A stretch of DNA of 64,000 bases from Spirosoma fluviale. GTDB taxonomy: Bacteria; Bacteroidota; Bacteroidia; Cytophagales; Spirosomataceae. The position numbers and the translations under genes were made by a program. This document shows, piece after piece, positions 26,532-35,485 of this stretch; the stretch's first letter is position 1; every line of letters begins with the position of its first letter. The stretch lies in the NCBI GenBank assembly GCA_945901025.1, contig CAMDJW010000010.1, forward strand, positions 1 through 64,000, read 5' to 3'. The notes beneath the pieces are model-generated. The model did no database searches. It was not told where the DNA came from and was given only the letters and a program-made list of their open reading frames with translations.

Positions 26532-27715
26532 TAAATAACGGGTTTTGGGTCACTAATTTTATTTTCTTTATCGCGGCTAATTGATAGAATAAGACCAATA
26601 CTCAGCGCCGTAAATATTAAGGAGGTTCCTCCTGCGGATATCATGGGCATCGGTTGGCCCGTCACGGGACCAGCGCCCACGGCTACTAACATATTGATAA
26701 AAGCCTGTAAAACGATAGTACACGTTAGGCCCGCGGATAATAATCCGCCTAAGGGTTTCTCGCTATATTTTATGGCAGATGCTCCTCGCCACATAAACCA
26801 AATAAACAATAGGGGGATGGCTAGCCCAAAAATCAGTCCATATTCTTCTAAAATGATGGCGTAAATAAAATCAGATTCCGCCTGCGAGAGCAAATAACGA
26901 AATTGGCTGTTGCCGGGTCCTTTGGGAATGAGGGCTCCGGTGGCGATCGCGTACCAACTCCTTTTCAATTGATACGTATCTCCTTTATCCTGAATTTTTT
27001 TAGTCTCTTTCGTTGACGTAGATAGTGTCCTCGTTGCGAACGTTTTTATCCGCTCTTTTACGGTGGCTGCTCTTTGGCCTATTTCAAAAGTGACTACAAT
27101 AATGGCGATACTGACGACCACCGTGATAATTCCAGTAATTTGTGCGAGGGGAACCCGCCCAAACATCATCAAAACAATACTGGTAAAAAATATTAAAACG
27201 CTTGTCGAGAAGTTCGATAACATAATCAGAAAACAAGTAATGCCAATTTCCGCCAAAATGATGAGAAAGAGTGGAAAGTTGTAGGAGCTTTGGTCGGATT
27301 GTCTCGTAGAAAATATTTTAGCTAAACTTGCTGTCAGACATAATTTAGCCATATCGGATGGCATGAAGGAAATAGGTCCTAGTTCTAACCATCGGCTTGC
27401 ACCCCCTTTACTTTCGCCAAATTTCAAGGCAATTAGAATCAGAATCCATGAAAAAATGAGGGCAATGTGTGCGATCTTAGTTACTTTAATATAGTTTTTT
27501 CGCGAAACCCAAGCCATTAAATAGAATGATAATCCTAAAATAAAAAGTGATTTAATAATGCTTGCCATGGGCTCGAAAGGTCCTCCCATGCTCAATTTTC
27601 CTTTGGCAGAAAATTGAATTAATAGGCCAAACGTGTTCAGCAAAATAACAATAAACCAAATTTGGTAATCCCCTGCTAGGCGATTTTTAATGTAATTAGT
27701 GATTCTACTTTCCAT
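26531..27715 (-). CDS. ftsW: Peptidoglycan glycosyltransferase FtsW
   Basis: This 394-residue SEDS-family membrane protein has about ten hydrophobic segments and polymerises lipid II at the septum together with a class B penicillin-binding protein. Family motifs are GGASRWLELGPISFMPSDMAKLCL, KRSWYAIATGALIPKGPGNSQF, ESDFIYAIILEEYGLIFGL and MLVAVGAGPVTGQPMPMISAGGTSL. The position between murD and murG identifies it as FtsW rather than RodA. The start overlaps the murD stop by 11 bp. The partner ftsI is not in the window. Confidence -1.
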   Translation of the reverse strand: MESRITNYIKNRLAGDYQIWFIVILLNTFGLLIQFSAKGKLSMGGPFEPMASIIKSLFILGLSFYLMAWVSRKNYIKVTKIAHIALIFSWILILIALKFGESKGGASRWLELGPISFMPSDMAKLCLTASLAKIFSTRQSDQSSYNFPLFLIILAEIGITCFLIMLSNFSTSVLIFFTSIVLMMFGRVPLAQITGIITVVVSIAIIVVTFEIGQRAATVKERIKTFATRTLSTSTKETKKIQDKGDTYQLKRSWYAIATGALIPKGPGNSQFRYLLSQAESDFIYAIILEEYGLIFGLAIPLLFIWFMWRGASAIKYSEKPLGGLLSAGLTCTIVLQAFINMLVAVGAGPVTGQPMPMISAGGTSLIFTALSIGLILSISRDKENKISDPKPVI

Positions 27716-29033
27716 GGGTCAATTGCTTAACAGTGTGCTTAAATTGATCTCCTCGATCTTCATAGTTTTTAAATAAATCAAAGCTAGCACAGGCGGGGGA
27801 CAATAAAACGATATCGCCTTCAACGCCCCATTTGATGCCTTTTTGAACAGCGACTTGCAAGTCGTCAGTTGAAAAAATAGCGTCACATATTCCGCTAAAA
27901 TGAGTTATTAATTTCTCATTATCTTTCCCTAAGCAGATAAGCCCTTTGACTTTGTCTTTAACCAATGGGTCTAAAACTTCGTATTCATTCCCCTTGTCTA
28001 CTCCGCCCATGATTAAAATGATTGGATGACTGAAGCTGTTCAATGCATAATAGACGGCGTCCACATTAGTCGCTTTTGAGTCATTGACAAAACTAACTCC
28101 CTTCGACAAACCACAGGGTTCCAGTCGGTGAGGCGCATTATGAAAAGTGGGCAGGAGTTCTTTGATTTTATCCAATGAAATGCCCACGGCTTGTGCGGCT
28201 AAAATGGCCGCAGACATATTGATTGCATTGTGTGGGCCTTTAATAGGGGCTGATGCTAAATCGATTTCACCTGTTTTCAAGGTAATTTTCTCATCGCCAA
28301 TGTAGGCATCTGAATGATTATTTTTGAAACTGATCGTGCTAAAATTACTGGAGGGGATTCCTTGTTTATTTGATTGGATCACTTCATCATCTTCCCAGAA
28401 AATACATGTTTTTGTCAAATCTGCATTTTGAAAAATTCTAAATTTAGACGCAATGTAATTCTCGAATTTGTACTCGTAACGATCTAAATGGTCAGGCGTA
28501 ATGTTCAATAAAATAGCAACGTCTGGACTAAAAGATATGCATCGGTCCAATTGGAAACTTGAAATTTCAAGAACATAATACTCATGGCTATTATCTAATA
28601 CTTGTTTGGCAAAGCTTTGACCAATATTTCCAGCTAATCCTACTCGATACCCCGCCTCTTTTAAAAGATGATAGGTCAAAAGGGTGGTGGTCGTCTTTCC
28701 ATTAGATCCGGTAATGGCAATTATTTTTGCTGAGGTATATCGAACGGCAAATTCGATTTCAGAAATTAGAGGAATATGCTTCTCTTTAATTTTTTTTACG
28801 ACCTCATTTTTTTCAGGAATTCCTGGACTAATGATAATTTCATCTGCACTGAGAATTTCATCGATCGTGTGTTGGCCTTCTTCGAAGTGGATGTGGTTAT
28901 CGGAAAGCGTATTTTTGAATGCGGGTTTCAAGGTCCCTTGGTCGGACAAAAACACGTCAAAACCCTTTGATTTAGCTAAAAGCGCAGCGCCTACACCACT
29001 TTCTCCCCCACCTAAAACAATTATTTTGGACAT
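27705..29033 (-). CDS. murD: UDP-N-acetylmuramoyl-L-alanine--D-glutamate ligase
   Basis: This 442-residue cytoplasmic ligase adds D-glutamate to UDP-MurNAc-L-Ala with ATP. Motifs: IIVLGGGESGVGAALLA at the N-terminus, P-loop ITGSNGKTTTTLLTYHLL, ILLNITPDHLDRY, IKGPHNAINMSAAILAA, FHNAPHRLEPCG, FVNDSKATNVDAVYYAL and LLSPACASFDLFKNYEDRGDQF. It is the first gene of the visible division cluster; mraY, murE and ftsI, which usually precede it, are not there. No clear promoter was found in the 104 bp before the tsf terminator. Confidence -1.
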   Translation of the reverse strand: MSKIIVLGGGESGVGAALLAKSKGFDVFLSDQGTLKPAFKNTLSDNHIHFEEGQHTIDEILSADEIIISPGIPEKNEVVKKIKEKHIPLISEIEFAVRYTSAKIIAITGSNGKTTTTLLTYHLLKEAGYRVGLAGNIGQSFAKQVLDNSHEYYVLEISSFQLDRCISFSPDVAILLNITPDHLDRYEYKFENYIASKFRIFQNADLTKTCIFWEDDEVIQSNKQGIPSSNFSTISFKNNHSDAYIGDEKITLKTGEIDLASAPIKGPHNAINMSAAILAAQAVGISLDKIKELLPTFHNAPHRLEPCGLSKGVSFVNDSKATNVDAVYYALNSFSHPIILIMGGVDKGNEYEVLDPLVKDKVKGLICLGKDNEKLITHFSGICDAIFSTDDLQVAVQKGIKWGVEGDIVLLSPACASFDLFKNYEDRGDQFKHTVKQLTHGK

Positions 29034-29137
29034 GTATGATTAATCGTAAATGATTAGAAACCGAATTTAATACAATTTATAAAATGTCTTTGACTAATGA
29101 AAACAGATCACGCAGCCATTGAAAAAAAATATGTGAC

Positions 29138-29168
29138 AAAAAAAAGGCCGGTCGATTGACCAGCCTTT
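29138..29168 (-). terminator. Intrinsic terminator after tsf
   Basis: The stem AAAGGCcGGTC/GACCaGCCTTT (29143-29168, one C/A mismatch, 4-nt loop) is followed on the minus strand by a T8 run (29138-29145). It ends the ribosomal/EF-Ts unit 21 bp past the tsf stop. Confidence -1.
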
Positions 29169-29188
29169 GATTATCATTTAAATAGGAA

Positions 29189-30022
29189 TTAAACTAATGA
29201 AATGCGTTTAAACATCGATATAGTTAAACCCTTTTGCTTATTTTCTAATAATTGACGTATTGTGATTGAAGAATCCTTCACAAATTGTTGGTTTAAAAGT
29301 GTTTGCTCTCGGTAGAACTTTTCTAATTTACCAACGGCAATTTTTTCTAGCATGGCTTCAGGTTTCCCTTCTTGACGTGCTTGATCTTTACCGATTTCAA
29401 TTTCTCTTTCAATCGTTTCAGCATCTACTCCATCTTTGTCTAGGGCAACTGGTTTCATCGCGGTGATTTGCATGGCAATATCTTTACCGATTTCAGAAAC
29501 ATCTGCACCTTGAACATTTTCAAAGGCTACTAAAACACCAATCTTGTTATTTGAGTGGATATAAGAAACTACTTTCTCTGCTGAAATATTTTCGTAGGCA
29601 GCTAATGTAATTTTTTCACCAATTCTACCTGTCAACTCGATGATATGACCTTCTACAGAGCGACCATCAGCTAAAGGCTCAGCTAATAAATCATGAGCAG
29701 AAGGAGCATGAGATGCCACCGCTTTGTCAATGATCGATTTAGCTAAATTGTTGAAATCGGCTACTTTAGAAACGGGTTCAGTTTCACAAGCTAAGGCAAT
29801 TAATTTACCATTTGAATGGTCAGCTGAAAGCGCTACAAGCACCACACCTTCGTTGGTTGCGTTGTCGGCACGTTTAGCAGCTACTTTTTGTCCGGCTTTA
29901 CGTAGCACATCGATTGCTGCTTCGAAATCTCCTTCGGCTTCCGTCAGGGCTTTCTTGCAATCCATCATTCCGGCGCCAGTCATTTGGCGTAATTTATTAA
30001 CGTCTGCGGCTGTAATTGACAT
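29189..30022 (-). CDS. tsf: Translation elongation factor Ts
   Basis: This 277-residue protein is the guanine nucleotide exchange factor of EF-Tu. The N-terminal UBA-like domain is clear (VNKLRQMTGAGMMDCKKALTEAEGDFEAAIDVLRKAG), and the TDF-type signature appears as VADFNNLAKSIID. The core and C-terminal parts (IGVLVAFENV, DIAMQITAMKP, GKLEKFYREQTLLNQQFVKDSSITI) are standard. It follows rpsB by 10 bp as in most bacteria. The length is normal. Confidence -1.
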   Translation of the reverse strand: MSITAADVNKLRQMTGAGMMDCKKALTEAEGDFEAAIDVLRKAGQKVAAKRADNATNEGVVLVALSADHSNGKLIALACETEPVSKVADFNNLAKSIIDKAVASHAPSAHDLLAEPLADGRSVEGHIIELTGRIGEKITLAAYENISAEKVVSYIHSNNKIGVLVAFENVQGADVSEIGKDIAMQITAMKPVALDKDGVDAETIEREIEIGKDQARQEGKPEAMLEKIAVGKLEKFYREQTLLNQQFVKDSSITIRQLLENKQKGLTISMFKRISLV

Positions 30023-30032
30023 GGTATGAAAT

Positions 30033-30845
30033 TTATTGTTGTTCTGCTTCTTTTTCGTATTTAGCGGCTACCTTAGCTGCTTCTATTTCTGCTTCGTTGT
30101 CAATGGCACGTTTTGCCTCTTCTTCTTCAGCTACACGCGCATCATCTTTATCCTGCTTTCTTTCAGCTAAACCTTCTTCGATTGCTTTTCCAATAGCTGA
30201 GGTAATCACAGAGATTGATTTGTATGCATCATCATTGGCTGGAATAGGATAGTCAACTAACTCAGGGTTTGAGTTTGTATCACACATTGCGAATACAGGA
30301 ATACCTAATTTCTTAGCTTCTGAAACAGCGATATGCTCACGCTTAACATCCACAACAAATAATGCAGCTGGAAGGCGAGTTAATTCGGTGATACCACCTA
30401 AAACGCGCTTTAATTTCTCTTCTTCACGAGTCATCATTAAACGCTCACGCTTGGCAAGTGTTTTAACAATTACTTCGTCTTTTAACATTTTATCAATGCT
30501 AGACATCTTTTTGATCGACTTACGTACGGTCGCAAAGTTGGTCAACATCCCACCTAACCAACGATCCGTTACGTAAGGCATGTTTAATTTGCTTGCTTCA
30601 GAAGTAACCACTTCTTGGGCTTGCTTCTTGGTCGCAACAAACATTATTTTACGTCCAGAACGAACAATCGAACGCATCGCGGCCGAAGCTTCTTCTAGGT
30701 TAGTAATTGTCTTGTTAAGATCGATGATATGAATACCATTTTTCTCCATAAAGATGTATGGAGCCATTTTTGGATCCCACTTACGCGTCAAGTGACCGAA
30801 GTGAACACCTGCGTCAAGCAGGTCATTGTAGCTTAATTGTGCCAT
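30033..30845 (-). CDS. rpsB: 30S ribosomal protein S2
   Basis: This 270-residue protein belongs to the small ribosomal subunit. Signatures are LLDAGVHFGHLTRKWDPKMAPYIF, IMFVATKKQAQEVV, YVTDRWLGGMLTNFATVRKSI and AKKLGIPVFAMCDTNSNPELVDYPIPANDDA. The C-terminus is extended by an acidic, alanine- and glutamate-rich tail (about residues 235-270), common in Bacteroidota. A terminator-like hairpin lies between rpsI and this gene, just 25 bp before its start, so expression may be controlled separately from rplM-rpsI. Confidence -1.
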   Translation of the reverse strand: MAQLSYNDLLDAGVHFGHLTRKWDPKMAPYIFMEKNGIHIIDLNKTITNLEEASAAMRSIVRSGRKIMFVATKKQAQEVVTSEASKLNMPYVTDRWLGGMLTNFATVRKSIKKMSSIDKMLKDEVIVKTLAKRERLMMTREEEKLKRVLGGITELTRLPAALFVVDVKREHIAVSEAKKLGIPVFAMCDTNSNPELVDYPIPANDDAYKSISVITSAIGKAIEEGLAERKQDKDDARVAEEEEAKRAIDNEAEIEAAKVAAKYEKEAEQQ

Positions 30846-30870
30846 TTTTTGAGTTTAAATATGAATAAAT

Positions 30871-30914
30871 AAAAAATGTGGAAAAGGCATCGGCAACACA
30901 CAAGCCCTTTCCAC
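30871..30914 (-). terminator. Terminator-like hairpin between rpsI and rpsB
   Basis: An 11-bp stem with one mismatch (30878-30888 with 30904-30914, 15-nt loop) leads on the minus strand into T6 (30871-30876). It is 12 bp after the rpsI stop and 25 bp before the rpsB start. A partial terminator or leader-type attenuator for rpsB is plausible. Confidence -1.
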
Positions 30915-30926
30915 GCAAAACGAATA

Positions 30927-31316
30927 CTAACGTTTAGAGAATTGGAATCTCTTACGTGCTTTTCTACGTCCTGGTTTTTTACGTTCCACCATACGGGGAT
31001 CACGTGTTAAAAAACCTTCTTTTTTCAAAGGGGAACGCAATTCAGAGTCTTGTGTTTGAAGAGCTCTTGAAATAGCTAAACGTAACGCTTCAGCTTGTCC
31101 TTTAATTCCACCACCATCAATTCTGGCTGTGACATCAAAAGAACCTGCCGTATTTGTTAGCGCGAATGGCTGATTAACCACAATCTGAAGAATTTCAGAA
31201 GGGAAATAATGAGCCAATGTACGACCATTGATTTTAATTTGGCCTTGACCAGGAGTCATCGAAATACGAGCTATCGCCGTCTTTCTTCTACCAATTTTAT
31301 TTAATGTTTCTGCCAT
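30927..31316 (-). CDS. rpsI: 30S ribosomal protein S9
   Basis: The 129-residue protein shows GRRKTAIARISMTPGQGQIKINGRTL at the N-terminus, GGGIKGQAEALRLAISRAL in the middle and the basic C-terminal tail GFLTRDPRMVERKKPGRRKARKRFQFSKR, which reaches into the P site of the ribosome. The last residues KR match the family. It follows rplM by 39 bp, the conserved pair. Confidence -1.
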   Translation of the reverse strand: MAETLNKIGRRKTAIARISMTPGQGQIKINGRTLAHYFPSEILQIVVNQPFALTNTAGSFDVTARIDGGGIKGQAEALRLAISRALQTQDSELRSPLKKEGFLTRDPRMVERKKPGRRKARKRFQFSKR

Positions 31317-31355
31317 TTGATTGAGGATTGATCCTAATTTGGATCATATTGTCCG

Positions 31356-31799
31356 TTAAAACTTTATTTCTTTAGGTTGTTGAGCCGCATGTGGATGAGA
31401 AGGTCCCGCATAAACAAATAGGTTGTGGAATAATTCACGACCTAAACGATTTTTTGGTAACATACCTTTCACAGCTGCCTCGACTACACCTCTTGGATTT
31501 TTGACCAAAACTTCACGTGGCGTAGAAAAACGTTGACCCCCAGGATAACCCGTGTGACGGATGTACACCTTGTCAGTCATTTTCTTACCTGTCAAACGAA
31601 CCTTGTCCGCATTGATAACGATCACTTGATCGCCACAATCTACGTGTGGGGTGAATGAAGGCTTGTGCTTACCACGAATAATTTTCGCAATTTCAGAACA
31701 CAAACGTCCTAATATTTGGTTTTCAGCATCTACCACTACCCAGGCTTTCTCTACAGTAGCCTTATTCGCGGAGATTGTTTTGTAACTTAAAGTATCCAC
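31356..31799 (-). CDS. rplM: 50S ribosomal protein L13
   Basis: The 147-residue protein has the family pattern WVVVDAENQILGRLCSEIAKIIRGKHKPSFTPHVDCGDQVIVINADKVRLTGKK and YIRHTGYPGGQ, then VEAAVKGMLPKNRLGRELFHNLFVYAGPSHPHAAQQP. It is the first gene of the rplM-rpsI(-rpsB-tsf) unit and has a full two-part promoter about 115 bp upstream. Confidence -1.
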   Translation of the reverse strand: MDTLSYKTISANKATVEKAWVVVDAENQILGRLCSEIAKIIRGKHKPSFTPHVDCGDQVIVINADKVRLTGKKMTDKVYIRHTGYPGGQRFSTPREVLVKNPRGVVEAAVKGMLPKNRLGRELFHNLFVYAGPSHPHAAQQPKEIKF

Positions 31800-31914
31800 T
31801 TATATTATTATTTAACTGTTTGAATCAATTCAACTAGACAACGGAATATGTCTAAAGATTTGATTATGACCTATTTTACAACTAAACGGGCATTCAATCG
31901 AAAAAATGGGAGTG

Positions 31915-31946
31915 CAAATTTAGAAAATCAAAATGTGATATGCAAA
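31915..31946 (-). promoter_or_regulatory. Promoter of rplM-rpsI (TTTG-N20-TAAATTTG)
   Basis: On the minus strand, TTTG (31943-31946) is followed after exactly 20 bp by TAAATTTG (31915-31922). This fits the Bacteroidota -33/-7 consensus. The predicted start is near 31908, giving a leader of about 110 nt before rplM. Confidence -1.
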
Positions 31947-31996
31947 TGCTTTTGAAATGTTTTGATAAAAAAGTTGGCCTATGCTGGTAAATAAAT

Positions 31997-32018
31997 AAAG
32001 GAGGCCGGGGCCTCCTTT
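31997..32018 (-). terminator. Terminator after accC
   Basis: A perfect 10-bp inverted repeat AAAGGAGGCC/GGCCTCCTTT with a 2-nt centre lies 28 bp past the accC stop and is followed on the minus strand by TTTATTTATTTA. It ends the YceD-to-accC operon. Confidence -1.
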
Positions 32019-32045
32019 AAAATTCTCTTTTCAAAATCATGGGAT

Positions 32046-33389
32046 TTACAATCCTGTCATATCAAAAGTGTCCATAAAAGCCGTGGTAAATTTACCGGAT
32101 TTGAATCCAGGATCATCCATCAACTTTATATGAAAGGGTATTGTTGTTTTAATTCCTTCAATGACAAATTCCTGCAAGGCTCTTTTCATGCGAAGCAAGA
32201 CTTCTTCTCTACTTTGGCCACTGACAATCACTTTTGCGATCATCGAGTCATAATTAGGAGGAATGGTATAGCCTGAATATACGTGTGAATCGATTCTAAC
32301 GCCATGTCCACCGGGCAAATGTAAATTAGTAATCTTCCCCGGGGAAGGTCTAAATCCATTGCCTGGATCTTCTGCATTAATTCTACATTCCAGGGCAAAT
32401 AATTTTGGAAAATAATTTTGACCCGAAATTGCGATGCCAGCAGCCACTTTGATTTGTTCCTTAATTAGGTCGAAATCAGTCACTTCCTCGGTGATTGGAT
32501 GTTCCACTTGGATTCTCGTATTCATTTCCATGAAATAGAAATCTCCATTTTTGTCCACTAGAAATTCGATGGTTCCTGCGCCTTCATAGCCGATCGCGGT
32601 GGCACCGGCAATAGCCGCATCCCCCATTTTTTTGCGAAGTTCATCGGTCAATGCGGGCGATGGAGTTTCCTCACATAACTTTTGGTGGCGTCTTTGAATG
32701 GAGCAATCACGTTCTGAAAGGTGGCAAACTTTTCCAAATTTATCGCCTACCACTTGGATTTCAATATGTCTTGGTTCCTCGACAAACTTTTCCATGTACA
32801 TTCCATCATTGCCAAAAGAGGCTGCAGCTTCCATTTTTGCATCATCCCATAACTTTCGGAATTCAGATTCCTCTCGAATGATGCGCATCCCACGTCCTCC
32901 ACCTCCAGCAGTTGCCTTGATGATGACTGGGTATACAATGGTTTTGGCTAATTCTATGGCTTCCTCTACGGTATCTAACAATCCATCGGAACCCGGAATG
33001 ACAGGAACTCCCGCCTTTTTCATGGTGTCTTTGGCCGTTGCTTTATCTCCCATGGAATTAATCATTTCTGCTGATGCCCCTATGAATTTGATTCCATGTT
33101 CAGAACAAATTCTTGAAAACTCGGCATTTTCAGATAAAAATCCATATCCCGGGTGAATAGCATCAGCTCCAGTAACTTCGGCGGCAGAAATGATGGCTGG
33201 AATACTTAAATAAGATTGTCGGCTTGGAGGCGGGCCTATGCATACGGCCTCATCTGCAAAACGAACATGTAAACTGTCGCGATCTGCCGTAGAAAAAACA
33301 GCCACCGTTTGGATGCCCATTTCCCGACAAGTCCGTATGATCCGAAGGGCAATCTCCCCACGATTCGCAATTAATATTTTCTTAAACAT
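32046..33389 (-). CDS. accC: Biotin carboxylase subunit of acetyl-CoA carboxylase
   Basis: The 447-residue enzyme carboxylates the biotin on AccB with ATP and bicarbonate, the first half of malonyl-CoA synthesis. Features: [19 protein letters not shown] at the N-terminus, [14 protein letters not shown], the ATP-grasp glycine loop [67 protein letters not shown] and the C-terminal INAEDP and [12 protein letters not shown]. It is a stand-alone biotin carboxylase, not fused to a carrier domain. It starts 3 bp after accB. Confidence -1.
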   Translation of the reverse strand: MFKKILIANRGEIALRIIRTCREMGIQTVAVFSTADRDSLHVRFADEAVCIGPPPSRQSYLSIPAIISAAEVTGADAIHPGYGFLSENAEFSRICSEHGIKFIGASAEMINSMGDKATAKDTMKKAGVPVIPGSDGLLDTVEEAIELAKTIVYPVIIKATAGGGGRGMRIIREESEFRKLWDDAKMEAAASFGNDGMYMEKFVEEPRHIEIQVVGDKFGKVCHLSERDCSIQRRHQKLCEETPSPALTDELRKKMGDAAIAGATAIGYEGAGTIEFLVDKNGDFYFMEMNTRIQVEHPITEEVTDFDLIKEQIKVAAGIAISGQNYFPKLFALECRINAEDPGNGFRPSPGKITNLHLPGGHGVRIDSHVYSGYTIPPNYDSMIAKVIVSGQSREEVLLRMKRALQEFVIEGIKTTIPFHIKLMDDPGFKSGKFTTAFMDTFDMTGL

Positions 33390-33392
33390 AAA

Positions 33393-33848
33393 TTATGCTA
33401 TTTCTACCAAGAACAGTGGTTGGTCAAATTCAACCGGTGTGGCATTTTCCACTAAAATTTTAACAATTTTACCAGTAACCTCTGAATCAATTTCATTAAA
33501 AAGTTTCATGGCTTCAATCATACATACCGTTTTTCCAGGTTCTACCATGGAGCCTACTTCGATAAAGTTTTCTTTATCGGGTCCTGCTGCCCGGTAAAAT
33601 GTTCCTATCATAGGCGATTTTACGGTATATAAATGATCGGTACTTGATATGCTTGGTGCCGTAGGGGCGGAAGCCTCTTCCGAATATGCGATAGGAGCGG
33701 GAGTTGGTGCAGCGGCCATTTGTACCACAGGCGCGGCTGAACTATGTTTTTTTACGGAAACTTTTAATCCTTCCGTTTCTATACTCACCTCAGCTAATGG
33801 TGATTTAGCGATATAATCTAAAAGTCTTTGTATTTCTTTAGTATCCAT
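33393..33848 (-). CDS. accB: Biotin carboxyl carrier protein of acetyl-CoA carboxylase
   Basis: The 151-residue protein has a small N-terminal domain, an Ala/Pro-rich flexible linker (about residues 37-66) and the biotinyl domain: VKSPMIGTFYRAAGPDKENF, then the biotin site EAMKLFNEI with K115. The 'thumb' residues of AccB-type carriers are represented by GTFYRAAGPD. It is cytoplasmic and is coupled to accC. The length is typical. Confidence -1.
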   Translation of the reverse strand: MDTKEIQRLLDYIAKSPLAEVSIETEGLKVSVKKHSSAAPVVQMAAAPTPAPIAYSEEASAPTAPSISSTDHLYTVKSPMIGTFYRAAGPDKENFIEVGSMVEPGKTVCMIEAMKLFNEIDSEVTGKIVKILVENATPVEFDQPLFLVEIA

Positions 33849-33884
33849 TTTTAAATTATTTTACTCGTGTAAAGGTAGATAAAA

Positions 33885-34448
33885 TTATTTTACACGCTCT
33901 GCATAAGCGTAGGTTCTTGTGTCAACTTTAATGATTTCATCTTGTTCGATGAAAATTGGGACCGTGATGGTGGCTCCAGTCTCAACGGTAGCCGGTTTTT
34001 TGGGTGAATTTGCGGTATCCCCACGGACACCTGGTTCCGTGTAGGTCACTTTTAGCTCAACAAAAGGAGGTAATTCACATGAGATCGCCTGTTCGTTTTC
34101 GGTGTTAATTAAAATCTCAACCTCTTGGCCCTCTTTCATCAAATCTGCCATGACCACTAAATTAGAGTTCAATAAAATTTGCTCGAAAGATTCATTGTCC
34201 ATGAAGTTGAAACCAAATTCATCTTTGTAAATAAATTGGAATTTTCTGCGCTCTACACGAACTGGATAGATTGCCACGCCCGAATTAAAGGTGTTGTCAA
34301 TCACTTTTCCTGTATTTAATGAACGCAATTTTGTCCGAACAAATGCCGGACCTTTTCCAGGTTTTACGTGCAAAAATTCAATGATTGAAAATAAATCATC
34401 ATTAAACTTAATCACCATTCCATTTTTAATATCTGCTGTAGTTGCCAT
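33885..34448 (-). CDS. efp: Translation elongation factor P
   Basis: The 187-residue protein rescues ribosomes stalled at polyproline stretches. Its KOW-like N-terminal domain contains the loop HVKPGKGPAFVRTKLRSLNTG, with a lysine (K32) at the position that is modified in many bacteria. OB-fold domains follow (YMEFMD equivalent FNFMDNESFEQI, then PPFVELKVTYTEPGVRGDTANSPKKPATVETGATITVPIFI). No lysine-modifying enzyme is nearby. The gene sits between fabH and accB, an order seen in many Bacteroidota. Confidence -1.
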   Translation of the reverse strand: MATTADIKNGMVIKFNDDLFSIIEFLHVKPGKGPAFVRTKLRSLNTGKVIDNTFNSGVAIYPVRVERRKFQFIYKDEFGFNFMDNESFEQILLNSNLVVMADLMKEGQEVEILINTENEQAISCELPPFVELKVTYTEPGVRGDTANSPKKPATVETGATITVPIFIEQDEIIKVDTRTYAYAERVK

Positions 34449-34454
34449 GCTTGT

Positions 34455-35459
34455 TTATTTTTTTGGATCATAGGCCCATTTTACATAAGCTGATGCCCAA
34501 GTAAATCCTCCCCCAAATGCTGCTAAAATTAAATTATCTCCCTTTTTTAATTGATTTTCATAATCCATAAGACACAAAGGTATCGTGGCCGCGGTGGTAT
34601 TTCCATATTTTTGAATATTCAACATCACCTTCTCCTCACCAATATTCATTCGATTGGCCGTAGCGTCAATAATTCTTTTATTGGCCTGATGAGGAACTAA
34701 AAACCGAACATCCTCTCCGGTCAATTGATTTCTCTCCATGATTTCGGCTGAAATATCGGCCATGCGAGTGACCGCAAATTTGAAGACAGATTGTCCTTCT
34801 TGGCGTATATAGTGTAGTTTTTGGTCAATGGTTTCGTGCGTGGGGGGATAGGCGCTGCCTCCTCCTTTTTGCATCAAACTTTCACAACCTTCTCCATCAG
34901 ATTTTAAGATAAAATCTTGAACACCTAAGCCATCGTGGCTTGGTTCAAGTAAAACGGCTCCTGCTCCATCGCCAAATAAAATACAGGTAGTTCTATCTGA
35001 ATAATCTACGATGGCGGACATTTTATCAGCGCCTACTACGATTATTTTTTTATAACGACCAGATTCAATAAATACGGTCCCAGTGGCTAAGGCATTTATA
35101 AAGCCAGAACAGGCTGCAGCTAAATCAAATGAAGCAGTCTCACGAATGCCCACTGCTTTGCAAATTAAATTAGATGCAGATGGGAAAAAATAATCTGGAG
35201 TAACGGTGGCACAAATAACTAAATCGATTTCTTCAGGCTTGGTATTTGTTTTGGCTAACAAGTCTGAAACTGCTTTGGCTGCCATCACGGAAGTCCCTTG
35301 CCCTTCTCCTTTTAAAATACGTCTCTCTTTAATTCCTGTTCTTGATGTAATCCACTCATCATTGGTCTCTACTAACTTTTCTAATTCTTCATTCGTAAGC
35401 ACATATTCTGGAACATATCCTGAAACTCCTGTAATAGCTGCACTGATTTTATTTTGCAT
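34455..35459 (-). CDS. fabH: 3-oxoacyl-ACP synthase III
   Basis: The 334-residue thiolase-fold enzyme condenses acetyl-CoA with malonyl-ACP to start fatty acid chains. The catalytic triad is visible: Cys117 in DLAAACSGF, His in VPHQANKRI and Asn in KYGNTTAATIP. The N-terminal GVSGYVPEYVLTNEELEKLVETNDEWITSRTGIKERR is typical. It lies 26 bp after plsX, matching the standard plsX-fabH pairing. Confidence -1.
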   Translation of the reverse strand: MQNKISAAITGVSGYVPEYVLTNEELEKLVETNDEWITSRTGIKERRILKGEGQGTSVMAAKAVSDLLAKTNTKPEEIDLVICATVTPDYFFPSASNLICKAVGIRETASFDLAAACSGFINALATGTVFIESGRYKKIIVVGADKMSAIVDYSDRTTCILFGDGAGAVLLEPSHDGLGVQDFILKSDGEGCESLMQKGGGSAYPPTHETIDQKLHYIRQEGQSVFKFAVTRMADISAEIMERNQLTGEDVRFLVPHQANKRIIDATANRMNIGEEKVMLNIQKYGNTTAATIPLCLMDYENQLKKGDNLILAAFGGGFTWASAYVKWAYDPKK

Positions 35460-35485
35460 GGTTCTCTTCGACCTCCTGTGTTTTG

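Noticed and set aside
32698-33156. 152-codon open frame on the plus strand inside accC
   Set aside because: It is antisense to a clear biotin carboxylase gene; its residue pattern is that of a reverse-frame shadow.
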